A DNA stretch of 64,000 nucleotides from NCBI GenBank assembly GCA_030762895.1, contig CM061068.1, positions 82,219,840 through 82,283,839 on the forward strand. Reading direction: 5' to 3'. The translations under genes were made by a program, and so were the position numbers. How positions within the stretch are numbered: position 1 is the first letter of the stretch; each line of letters opens with the position of its first letter. This document shows positions 22,401-32,045 of this stretch, in pieces. Under the pieces are notes generated by a model. That model was not told where the DNA came from, made no database searches, and saw only the letters and a list, made by a program, of their open reading frames with translations. This DNA comes from Sophora flavescens. Taxonomy: Eukaryota; Streptophyta; Magnoliopsida; Fabales; Fabaceae.

Positions 22401-22643
22401 TTTTTTTTAAAATTCAGTTTTAAAATATCACTCCCCTCAGCTATCCCTCGCATTCAGTCCCAAGAATACGGAATATCACACACATTACAGAATTGCAAAG
22501 GAAAATTGAACAATGGGGGACTTAAAACCAAAACCCATGTATATATATAAATAAATTTTAGTTCCAATGTCTAAAAAACAAAACTATCTAAGGATATATA
22601 TATATACATGTTATTAATTAGTTTCTAAAGTCTAACAAAAAAA

Positions 22644-24481
22644 CTATTTATCTAAGTAGTGTGGAGGTATGTTGGCAATTCCTTTTTCAGCCGCATACTT
22701 GAAGAAGAATTCGGCGAAGCGCATCCTCAAGTCTCTTAACTCATCTTGTTCAATAGGCGATTGGTCGATAAATGCCTAGACACGTTCAAATAATAACAAT
22801 AACATCAATGCAAGTCATCTTCAAAACTATAATATATAATTTAACAAGTTGTTTAAATATTACCTTCTTCCATCCATCCGTAATAGATGCGGAGACTATG
22901 TTCAACATATGAAGCATCACATAATAGCCGCACGACCAACTGTCAGGTTGAAATCGAGACTACCAACAAAATTAATTTCAACGTCAGTTGAATATACACA
23001 TAAATTAGTAATTATAATAATAATTATTTGATAAATAAACTACCAAACCTTGAGGATGTTCCATACAGGATTTGCTTTAGCCTTAGAAGTCCTACTTCTC
23101 TCATTGGCGCAACTTATGCTACTCGCCTTCAGCGCGCTATCATAAACAAATAATCATGTCGATCAATTAACAAACTCATTTATCATGTGTGTAATAAACT
23201 AAAAACAATTGATATTAAAACTTAAATTTAATTTAAGATTAGTTACTTACATATTTACAGCTTCCACCACCTTCGGTGGCAGATCATGGTGGAGAGAGCA
23301 AAAGAATATGACAGTATGCCTAGATGGGTGAAGTACCAACAACTGCCAATGGTCATTCATACAGTAGGGAGCCAGATATAATTCTTTCGGATTGTCTCCC
23401 AACACCCTCCCTATGTATTTACTCAATGCATCGCCAGCAAAGAACTCGGGCAGAAGGATTGACGGATCTAAGAAACCGTAAATTGATGCAACGCCCTTAT
23501 GCAACGCCCTCAGGCACCTCTCCTCTTTCAATCCTAGCAGAGTGTTCTTCCTGCTTCGCCCTCAGCCTATCCGCCATCATCTGCTGGATCCGAGTATGGT
23601 ACCCACCCTGAGACATGGTGTGGCGGTGGACGTTCTTCGCCTGATTCTGTCGACCCTTATTTGCCTTAGCCTATTCAAACAAAAACACATAATTAAATAT
23701 AGTTAAATGATCTATAATAAGCATACAAAATTAACTTAATCAACCAACCTGAAATTCTTCATCCTGTCGACTCCTGGCAAACATATCCCAAGTATCATGA
23801 TCAATCCAGGGATAATCCGAGAACATTTTATCAAGCCGCTTCTTCCCAGATAGATAGTACCTGGTAAGATCATGCTTGAACCCATTCCAACGCTTTGATG
23901 CCATTTTCATACATTTATGACGATGATCCTCGTCATTTGGCACAGTCCAAGCTACCTACACATTAGATACATATATAACAACTGGATGGATTATAACTCG
24001 GATAATTATCTAATAATGTAAATCAAACGAATGTAAAGGTAAAATACCGTGATAGCCTCCCAAATCTGATCCTTAATGTTCTGTGGAACGTCATTCCAGT
24101 GGTTGTAGTTGATGCTTACGTGCTGCTTCGCTTGTAGAAACACCCACTTATTAAATTCTTTAGCACGGGGTCGCTGGGCATTTAGATTAGCATCGAAGGA
24201 CACCTCAAGCTTCTGTCCGCTCTGCCTGTCCTTCTCTAGTTTCTTCAACGAGGTGGCTCCTCTACCCCGTTTCCTATGAGCCTGTGATGTCTCGTATGGA
24301 CAAAAAAAATGATAAAATAGAGGGTTGTAACATTATAAACTTACATTAACAAGAAGGACTAAAGACAAGATATATAACATGCATGTAAACTTACACTAGA
24401 ATCGGCAGGCGTAGGCGTGATCGGGTCTGCGAAACCCCAACAAGTGTCCTCCCGTGCATGTGGGCTATCCGACTGATCCAT
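22644..24481 (-). pseudogene. CACTA gene: plant transposase_24 region joined to Ulp1-like protease
   Basis: Exons inferred from frame and splice signals: 24481-24395 (ATG, MDQSDSPHARED), 24281-24048 (FNKWVFLQAKQ, W...VP..IKDQIWEAI), 23955-23749 (KRWNGFKHDLTRYYL, DMFARSRQDEEFQ), 23670 to about 23253, about 23137-23050, about 22962-22864, about 22777-22644. The transposase_24-type region includes NQAKNVHRHT. The Ulp1-like part has NDHWQLLVLHP (His) and SWSCGYYVM (Cys). The usual LDP/LDSL aspartate motif reads FFCSLHH. All inferred junctions preserve frame. The single break lies near 23500-23540 in the fourth exon, where the transposase frame runs into a stop and Ulp1 continues in another frame, probably an internal deletion. 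Confidence 0.7.
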
Positions 24482-24654
24482 ATGTATGCCTGTTCAAAAA
24501 CAATATATATGTATTAACATAGGTTATAACTCAAAATAAATACAGAAGTATAAATAAAAATAACTAGATAGGTCCTGTAGATATACAAAACATCTATATA
24601 TCCAATATAAGGACAATACGGGAGATTGAAAACTATAGTTTTTGAACATTGCCA

Positions 24655-24772
24655 AGCACTGGTCACGGCCTGGACGTGATGTCCATCACGGCCGTAACGT
24701 GCCAACTGAATTAGACCCTCATAGGCAGAACTGATCACGGCCTAGCCGTGATGAGCATCACGGCCGTGACAG
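24655..24772. repeat. Fragment matching the Athila-like Z LTR inside CACTA
   Basis: Two palindromic blocks (GTCACGGCC...CATCACGGCCGTAAC and ATCACGGCC...CATCACGGCCGTGAC) are separated by a spacer ending CAGGCAGAACT-like sequence. This corresponds in order and spacing to 40319-40434 in the Z LTR. Confidence 0.7.
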
Positions 24773-24792
24773 ATCAACCAGCAGAGCAACAT

Positions 24793-24985
24793 GCACTCAA
24801 AACCAAAAATAGAGACATTCCAAACAACTCAAACTCATGGTTTAAAGTTACAACTACTGAGACTACAGTTTCAACATACACTCAAAACCAAAAATAGAGA
24901 CATTCCAAACAACTCAAACTCACAGTTTCAAGTTTCAACTACTGAGACTACAGTTTCAAACCAGCAGAGCAACATGCATGCACTC
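24793..24985. repeat. Tandem repeat of about 80-90 bp upstream of the CACTA gene
   Basis: CACTCAAAACCAAAAATAG followed by ACATTCCAAACAACTC occurs twice in succession, and a third partial CACTCAAAACC closes the block. It lies upstream of the gene's ATG. Confidence 0.75.
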
Positions 24986-25019
24986 AAAACCGTGAATAAA
25001 AAAATGTGCCATAATTAAA

Positions 25020-25340
25020 GACTCACCAGAAATAGGCGCTCGCGTGGTGGTGGGGGGGAAGCTCGAGTGGTGGCCAACGTTCGATGTGGTTACTGAGAGC
25101 AGAGGGACAAGGAGAGTTAGTGCGCGGGAAGGCCAGGGGAAAGAGAGATGTCAAGTTATTGCAAAGAAGGAGCGGGAAAGACAGAGTTAGGGGTTAAGAG
25201 TGTACCTCACGGTGGTGGCGAAGAAGCCCTCGCGGTGGTTGCGGTGGAGATGAGCGCGCGATTAGGGCAGAGTGAGAGCGAGAGTGAGGGTTGAGCGTGA
25301 TGAAAAGAGAAAAGACGTAGAGAAGTGGAGAAGGCGCGAG
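25020..25340 (-). promoter_or_regulatory. GC-rich upstream region of the CACTA gene
   Basis: A G-rich stretch with repeated GGTGGTGG and GAGCG words sits upstream of the minus-strand gene and before the second dyad cluster. It is probably 5' untranslated or promoter sequence; no specific element is identified. Confidence 0.35.
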
Positions 25341-25364
25341 GGGTAAACGTTATAATTAAAATAA

Positions 25365-25590
25365 AATAACATTTTACGTCGCTTTTTGGTAAAACCTGAC
25401 GTTGAAGATCATATATTTAACGTCGATTGTCTTAATAAACCGACGTTAAAAACTCTCACACTTATTACGTCGGTTGTTAGTAATAACTGACGTTAAATGT
25501 CATATATTTAACGTAAGTTGTATTAAGAAACTGACGTTAAAAACACTCACAACTTCTTACGTCAGTTGTATTACACAACGGACGTTAAAG
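25365..25590. repeat. CACTA internal dyad cluster 2
   Basis: Alternating TTACGTCG/GACGTTAAA words in inverted pairs, like the terminal cluster. It may be a former terminus or a duplicated subterminal block. Confidence 0.65.
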
Positions 25591-25604
25591 GTTTATTAGT
25601 TTCT

Positions 25605-25895
25605 GCAGAAACATTCATTCCCTTGACTACTGTGCTACTTACCCATTCACCTTTGTACCTAATCCTCTTAATGAGCATTAAGTTTATAGATAAGTTTTCA
25701 AGAAAATCAGAATAACTTAGTAACTTCATCCACTGCTCCTATAAATAGCTTCCTAGCTTCCATCTCCTTTTAATTAATTTTCTGCTTCACAATATGGCTC
25801 TGCCGTGGAGATTAACTTCATCACTCTTTCTTCCTATTCCTAGACTCAAAGGTCTTTGTCTTAATGGTCAAACAACTTCTGAGTTTGAGTAAATT
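25605..25895 (+). pseudogene. Captured host first exon, copy 1 (32-codon frame 25794-25892)
   Basis: A TATAAATAG at about 25739 lies upstream of an ATG at 25794. The frame reads MALPWRLTSS...EFE and stops at 25892. The peptide is rich in Leu, Arg and Ser with no acidic residue until its end, as in organelle transit peptides. At its end ...TTTGA is followed by GTAAAT, a plausible splice donor, so this looks like promoter plus exon 1 of a nuclear gene for an organelle protein. A second copy lies at 26777-27070. The donor gene is not identified. Confidence 0.45.
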
Positions 25896-26484
25896 ACATT
25901 GCATGGATATTAAGGTTGGGTGAATCACGTAATGTGATTCTCTCACTTTATTTCATCCCCGTCATCCCTTTCACTTTGCTTTAGAAGCAAGTGATTGTGG
26001 ATTCAAGATGATTCATCAAGGAACTCCACTGAAGAAGAAAGATGCAAAGATCCATTTCACTTTGCTTTCACTGCTAGTGACTGAGGATTTACTTTGCATC
26101 TTGGAATTCAAGTGAGGGAGGTGATGCATCCATTGGAGTTTCTGATGACAGGACTGAGAAGAAAATGATGTTGATGCAGAAACTTTTTTATATTTTAGGG
26201 CTATGTTGCAGAAATTTTTTATCTTTTAATCATGTAATTTTAACTTATGAATCGCTTCAATGTCATACGATTTGATTATACATATAACTTGTTTTATGTT
26301 AAGTGTTTATTTATTTTAATTTGCACAATAATTTGTTTACTAATTCAAGCTAATTAATAAAAATTAAAAATAAACTTGTATAAAAAAAAGGTTTAGAAAT
26401 AAACTGCAGTACTATATGGAGTGATCTGCGTTAAGAGGGACAACGGGGACATGACAACCAATGAAATGAGTTTCATAATTATTT

Positions 26485-26765
26485 ACGTCAGTTATTTATA
26501 CAACTGACGCAAATAGTTTACCCACCACCTCATTTTTAACGTCAACTTATTTGATGACTGCCAAGTTCCCGTGTATTAATTACATTATTTCCAATATTCA
26601 TTCTGCACGTGTATAATATATAGGATTATTTACGTCAGCTATTTATTTAACTGAAGTAAAAATCAAACTTTTAACGTCAGTTGTATAAAAACCTGACGTT
26701 AACAATTAATATTTTTTATTAAAAACACTTATAACGTCAGTTTTTTTTAAAAACTGACGTTAAAA
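26485..26765. repeat. CACTA internal dyad cluster 3
   Basis: Further AACGTCAGTT/AACTGACGTT pairs with AT-rich loops, directly preceding the second captured-exon copy. This parallels cluster 2 before copy 1. Confidence 0.65.
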
Positions 26766-26776
26766 GTGTATAGATA

Positions 26777-27070
26777 TCTGCAAAAACATTCATTCCTTTG
26801 ACTGTACTGTGCTACTTACCCATGCACCTTGTAACTCAATCCTCTTAATGAGCATTAAGTTTATAGGTAAGTTTTCTTCAAAATCAGAATAGCTTAGTAA
26901 CTTCATCCCCTGCTCCTATAAATAATAGCTTCCTTCCATCCTTTTAATTTTCTGCTTCACAATATGGCTCTACTGTGGAGATTAACTTCATCACTCTTTC
27001 TTCCTATTCCTAGACTCAAAGGTCTTTGTCTTAATGGTCAAACAACTTCTGAGTTTGAGTAAATTACATT
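26777..27070 (+). pseudogene. Captured host first exon, copy 2 (frame 26964-27062)
   Basis: Same promoter-like block and ATG as copy 1. The 32-codon frame is preserved with a Pro-to-Leu change at codon 4, and the same GTAAAT donor follows. The copies diverge after ATTACATTGCATGG. Length and frame conservation between copies is notable but could reflect a recent duplication. Confidence 0.45.
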
Positions 27071-27109
27071 GCATGGGTGATAAGTCTGAGTAAATTACAT
27101 TGTGTGAGT

Positions 27110-27345
27110 TGCTCACCTTATCACCTTCCGGAGAATCAGCTGCTGGAGGGCTAATCAGGTGCTCGGGGGTCACAGTTCCAAAACCTCAGCTTTGGCAGCA
27201 AGTGACCGTCTTGGAAGTCTCTGGAACCACTGCCTTTGCTTGAAACGGATCTGATGCACCTGTTTTTGCCTCTCTCTTGAGCTCTCTCATGCCCCCCAGT
27301 TTTCTGAGGTCTTCGGAGTATATATAGTTTTCCCTTTGGCATATT
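27110..27345 (-). other. Second captured-looking segment in CACTA
   Basis: A less AT-rich block than its surroundings. On the minus strand it reads a long open stretch (EICQRENYIYSEDLRKLGG, then MRELKREAKTGASDP) up to a stop at 27186-27188; the same frame continues TPEHLISPPAADSPEGDK. The composition suggests a fragment of a host coding sequence, but I do not recognise the protein. Confidence 0.3.
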
Positions 27346-27380
27346 TCATAAAACTCTCGATGGGATGTAGCTTTAATGTT

Positions 27381-27467
27381 TAGGATTTTAAACCCTTTCA
27401 ATGTAACTTTTTTAGGATTTTAAACCCTTTCAATGTAACTTTTTATAGGATTTTAAACCCTTTCAAT
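27381..27467. repeat. Triplicate of about 31 bp in CACTA
   Basis: AGGATTTTAAACCCTTTCAA occurs three times in direct succession, the first two followed by TGTAACTTTTT. Confidence 0.85.
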
Positions 27468-27669
27468 CTTCTCAGATCGATCGATCTGTATTACACTTCA
27501 TGAATGAGATCCGGTTTGGGTTATTGATTCAACTTATACTTCGCACATATATTTTAGTTTTCAAAACAGAAACACAAAACATCAAAGCAATGATCATGTG
27601 AAACTGAAACTTTGAGGAAGGCAATGCGGAAGGAATCGTATACTAGATAAAAAAAATTATTAAAATAAC

Positions 27670-27960
27670 TTTTAACGTCTGTTGATGTAGGGACTGACGT
27701 TAAAAGTGAAGAGACTTACTTATAACGTCGGTTCTTTATCGAACTGACGTTAAAATATTCACTTTTAACGTCAGTTCTTTATTGAACTGACGTTAAAAGT
27801 GAGTCACTTCACTTTTAACGTCAGTCATTAAAACAACTGACGTTAAAATTGAAATAATGAAGCCTGATATTTACAAAACTGCCACTGCCTCCTTTTTAAC
27901 GTCTAGCTTTTGGTTAACTGACATAAACCTTTACCGTCTAATGTATATTTTCCACTAGTA
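27670..27960. repeat. CACTA right terminal and subterminal repeats
   Basis: Repeated TTTTAACGTCAGT/AACTGACGTTAAAA dyads, then the degenerate end CACTAGTA at 27953-27960. Confidence 0.7.
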
Positions 27961-28801
27961 ACCACTACAGTCTTTAACTATGCATACATCATTGGTAAAG
28001 AAAACATCAAAACCACTATCACATAATTGACTTATGCTAAGCAAATTGTGTCTTAATCCTTTAACCATAATAACATTAGATATAGAGGGAAGAGGGGGTT
28101 TACCACCAATAGTACCAATACCTATAACTTTCCCTTTCTGATTTCCTCCGAAGGCAACGTGTCCTCCTTTCTTAAGTTGGAGGTCTAGGAACATAGACCT
28201 TTCTCCTGTCATATGTCGCGAGCAGCCACTGTCCAGGTACCAGCTGTGGTGTTTTCTTTGTCCTGTTGAGGACATATGCAACAAAAATTATTTGATCTTT
28301 AGGTACCCATATTTTTCTAGGTCCTTTTCTGTTAGTTCTAGGAGTCTGTAAAGATTTCCTTCTCTTCTTATGGATACACTTAGACATAACATGCCCAGTT
28401 TTTCCACAGAAATTACAAATAGGTGTTGATTTGGTTACAGTTGACTTAACAGATACTTTAGAAGCTTTAGTTGATACTTTATGATGTGTCTGATGGACAT
28501 ATCCAATACCTTCTTTGTTAAGAGAGTGCTTCTGAATGCCAAGTAGCTTAGTCAGATTGTCTCTACCATTAACAAATTTGGCAAGATCAGAAGTGAGCTC
28601 TTCCACTTTCTGTTGAAGTTTTTCAACTTCTTCAGATGGTGATGTTTCACTTGAGATCTTAGCTTCATTAGACTTTTCAGTCTTCAGCTCACTGTTCTCT
28701 TTAGCCAGCTTCTCGCACTCTTGAGATTTCTGTTTATGCTCATTGGTGAGCTTTACATACTTTCTCTTGAGGGATTTGAAGGCTTTAGATAAGCAGTTGG
28801 A
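27961..28801 (-). pseudogene. Copia gag C-terminal part and protease (broken)
   Basis: The minus strand continues gag after a premature TAA (28802-28804): a Lys/Glu-rich likely coiled coil, then a zinc knuckle CNFCGKTGHVMSKC, then the protease signature WYLDSGCSRHMTG. A one-base insertion in an A run near 28270 separates the zinc-knuckle frame from the protease frame. It ends ...KDCSGY at the CACTA boundary. Confidence 0.85.
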
Positions 28802-29990
28802 TTACTCCAACAACTCCTCATAAGCATCAAGTAATTCCTCATAGTCAGGATGTACCTCATCATCAGAGTCTGATTCAGTGTTGGCCATCAAACAGAGATT
28901 GGCTTCTTCCTCAATTTCTTCATCAGAAGATATTGACTCCAGATCCTCCCAAGTAGCCATCATTACTTTCTTCTTCTTCTTGAAGAATTTCTTAAAAGGG
29001 GCCTTCTTGAGTTGAGGACATTCTGCCTTGAAGTGACCGGGCTTTTTGCACTCATAGCAAACAATTGGACTTTTGCATGTTGAGGTGGATTCTTTGAAGT
29101 TCTTGTCCTTGTTGGACCTTCTGAATGGCCTATCCCTCCTGAACTTCTTTTTCTGTAGGAGAAGCTTTATCTTCCTGGTCAGGAGAGACAACTCTTCATC
29201 ACTATCAGAATCCTCGAGTTCTGATAAGTCAGCATCACTGGATGACTCATCTGCCTTCAGAGCCTTGGAACCTTTTGCTGACTTTTGATCAGCTTTCAGA
29301 GCAATTGACTTGCCCTTCTTTGGTGCAGCTTCATCTCCAAGTTCTTGTTCATACACAGTGAGTGTTCCAAGAAGTTCATCCATAGTCAAGGTAGTGAGAT
29401 CCTTGGCTTGGGAGATAGCAGTGACCAAAGGTCTCCACTGTTTAGGTAGACTTCTCAGAATCTTACCAACCTTCTCAGCATTGGTATAGACTTTGCCAAG
29501 AGATTTTAAACTGTTGATGATAGTTTGAAATCTTCCTATCATCTGAGCAACAGATTCTCCTTCCTCCATGATGAATAGTTCATACTTTCTAACAAGTATG
29601 GCAATCTTTGACTCTTTGACCTTTGTTGTTCCTTCATGTGTGACAGCTAAGGTGTCCCATATTTCTTTTGCAGAGTCACAGGCACATACCTTCTCAAACT
29701 CCTCCGGACTGAGAGCACAAATGATGTTGTATCTGGCTTTGTGGTTCAGCTCCCATTTTGATTTTTCTGCAGCAGTCCACTGAGCTTTTGGTTTGTCAGT
29801 GTTATCATCATTCTTGGGAATGAATGGACCATCTGTGATGACATCCCAAAGATCAGAGTTTGTGGATAGAATAAACCACTGAAATCTATCTTTCCAGTAG
29901 TTGTAATTTTCTCCATTGAAGTAAGGAGGTCTGGTTAGGGAGGCTCCTTAGTCTGATGACTTCCACTTGTACTAGCTCCAGCCGTCATGT
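28802..29990 (-). pseudogene. Copia gag (UBN2 type)
   Basis: The minus-strand ATG at about 29988 opens MTAGASTSGS, but a one-base frameshift near 29947 leads into a stop (TAA). The main frame then reads TRPPYFNGENYNYWKDRF, the UBN2-type domain (KWELNHKARYNII, EIWDTLAVTHEGT), GRFQTIINSLKSLG, an acidic region and a zinc knuckle CYECKKPGHFKAEC. A premature TAA at 28802-28804 ends it. Gag is therefore broken at both ends but otherwise open for more than 1.1 kb. Confidence 0.88.
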
Positions 29991-30045
29991 CTATTCTTTA
30001 GGACCTTTTACCTCTACACTGTTAGATGCTCAACCCAGAGGCTGA

Positions 30046-30057
30046 GCTCTGATACCA
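30046..30057 (-). other. Copia primer binding site (initiator Met)
   Basis: The minus strand reads TGGTATCAGAGC, two bases inside the 5' LTR, exact to the plant initiator-Met primer site. Confidence 0.88.
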
Positions 30058-30059
30058 AC

Positions 30060-32045
30060 TGAAATAGAAAACTATAAACACGAGAAGGGGGGTTGAATTG
30101 TGTTTACCAGAATTTAAGCAAAGCTGAAATCTTTTCGCAAACAGAAAGCTAGCTTTGGACGAGTGGAAGAATACAGGATGGACGGGTGACTATTGCACAC
30201 ACACCACTTGACAGATGCAAGAAAAACTAAAGCAATTAAAGAGTTTAAGGGAAGAGAGATTGACTCGGTAATTTATCCTGGGTCACTCTTCAAATCAAAG
30301 AGCTACGTCTAGTCCTTGGCAGCACCAAGATTTATCCACTATAACTGATAAGGTTACAGACTCAAGTATTATTTGCACACCTAGACTCTTAAGGCTCAAG
30401 ACAAGTATTATTTGCACACCTAGCCTCTTCATGCTCAAGACAAGTATTGTTTTCACACCTAGCCTCTTCAGGATCAAGACAAGTATTGTTTTCACACCTA
30501 GCCTCTTCAGGCTCATTAGGTTTGTTTGATAGATTTGGTTTGTAATAAATACAATTTCTCACTGGTAGATCTTTCACTAACACTCAGAGAGTGGTTTAAA
30601 TGTAAGGCTTGGGAAAGTCTGCGTAATAACTTCAAAATGATTGAAGAATAAAGAATAAAAGAATGAAGAAATAAATGCTCAGAGTAATGGCGTTTTTAAT
30701 GCAATGTGTATTCTATTTTCTTCATCTTCAATGGCTTATGTATTTATGGTCTTCGACCATTTAGGATCCGTTAGATACATCCTCTCAGATGTTGGCTTCA
30801 AGCAGAACTTCATTAATTGCAATAGAGTCGTTCTGAGTAGTCATTAATGCAATAGAGTCGTTCTGGGCAGCCATTAATGCAATAGAGTCGTTGGTTGTAT
30901 TCTAACATGAAGGATCATGGCTTTATTCATCGTGCTACAGCCATATCAAAGTTGAGCAGAAAGCTTTTTGTACTTTGCTGAGTACACTTCCCTTTTTGTG
31001 TAAGGACCAGAGGTACTAGGGAATAAAGCACGTTGGAAGAATTCTTTAACAGGTCTTTGGTTCTGATTATCCAAGGTTGCTTGAGAGAGTAGCTTCTGAC
31101 TTTTCTTGATAATCGTGAAACCAAGTAGGAGAGAAGGCTTCAAGTCTCTTTCTGGTTCTTGAACCAATATTATGATAATCCTTAAAGAATTCGCGATCAT
31201 AAGATAAGTGCTTCCATCTTGAAAATAATCACGTCTATCTAGTCATTTGAGTTTTCATTCGGGCTAGTAGACGAGCTCCATATTAAGGACTCAGCAAGTC
31301 CAAAGACTAGTGGACGAGCGCTTCTGTCACCTTTAGTTGAAGAGCACTTCTGTTACCTTTAGTGGACGAGAGCTTCTATCACCTTTAGTGGATGAGAGCC
31401 TCTGTTAGTATGGTGGACGAGCGTCTCAGTTACTCTGGTAGATGGAAACATTCTGACCTTAATGAACAAGCACCATTTTCCACGTCATTGGACGCGCATC
31501 GCTGATACTTTATTGGACGAGCTCAAAGTGATTCCTTAATGGACGAGCTCCATCTGATTCCTTAATGGAAGAGCTCCATCTGCCACATCATTGGACGAAC
31601 CTTTCTGATACCTCACTGGACGGTCTTTTATGATATTTTGATGGACGCGCTATTCTGATACTTTGATGGATGCGCTCCAAGTGCCACGTCATTGGACGGA
31701 TAATTTTGATACCTCACTGGACGGGTTTTTATGATACTTTGATTAGACGCTACCTTTTGATACTTTTAGTGGACGCGGCCTTCTGATATTTTTATTGGAC
31801 GCGGGTTTCTTTCTCTTGTGTTTTGGACGTGCGCTTCAAACACTACAGTGTTGGACGTCTGCTTGTTACACTTTGTTGGATGTCTGCTTGTTTCACTTTG
31901 TTGGATGTCTGATTCTATTTTTTTTAATCTGCACACTCAATAGATAGGTTAGCAACCAATATGAAGGTTAATTAAATCATTAACCAATGTTTATTTTTCA
32001 TCAAAACTTAGGGAAATGCATATCAAACATTTTAGAGACTTAACA
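30060..32045 (-). repeat. Copia 5' LTR
   Basis: Same ends as the 3' LTR. It has four rather than three copies of the 39-bp repeat (30361-30515) and the GGACGAG minisatellite at 31262-31912. Frequent substitutions relative to 16841-18785 show this is not a recent insertion. Confidence 0.88.

Larger units (their letters stand above)
22034..27960 (-). mobile_element. CACTA (En/Spm)-like DNA transposon inside copia pol
   Basis: The left end is CACTAGTGCAATAAG and the right end is CACTAGTA, an imperfect inverted pair. Copia coding reads up to ...DCSGY on the right and resumes KTFFSAKRQQN on the left, so the boundaries are set by the interrupted protein. Four clusters of AACGTCAGTT/AACTGACGTT dyads lie at 22034-22400, 25365-25590, 26485-26765 and 27670-27935. 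It carries a spliced transposase_24/Ulp1-like gene on the minus strand and captured-looking segments at 25600-27470. A 3-bp target duplication is not clear (CGT on the left, ACC on the right), possibly because the right terminus is mutated. Confidence 0.8.
16841..32045 (-). mobile_element. Ty1/copia retrotransposon (SIRE/Maximus-like), nested in LTR of A
   Basis: Two LTRs of 1945 and 1986 bp flank gag, protease, integrase, reverse transcriptase and RNase H remnants, all on the minus strand. The initiator-Met primer site (complement at 30046-30057) and a G-rich polypurine tract (complement at 18786-18800) are in place. The flanks are GGTTA on the left and GGTTC on the right, a one-mismatch 5-bp target duplication. 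The related LTRs at 55453-57965 (near 55820) and 35837-39586 provide the empty site (AACATGGTTCTTAACC and its equivalent). Lineage is inferred from the UBN2-type gag, two zinc knuckles and 2-kb LTRs. No env-like frame is seen between RNase H and the 3' LTR. It is inactive, with several stops, frameshifts and the CACTA insertion. Confidence 0.9.

Noticed and set aside
22031..27963. A clean 3-bp target duplication for the CACTA element
   Set aside because: The flanks are CGT and ACC; I could not find a matching triplet without assuming mutations.
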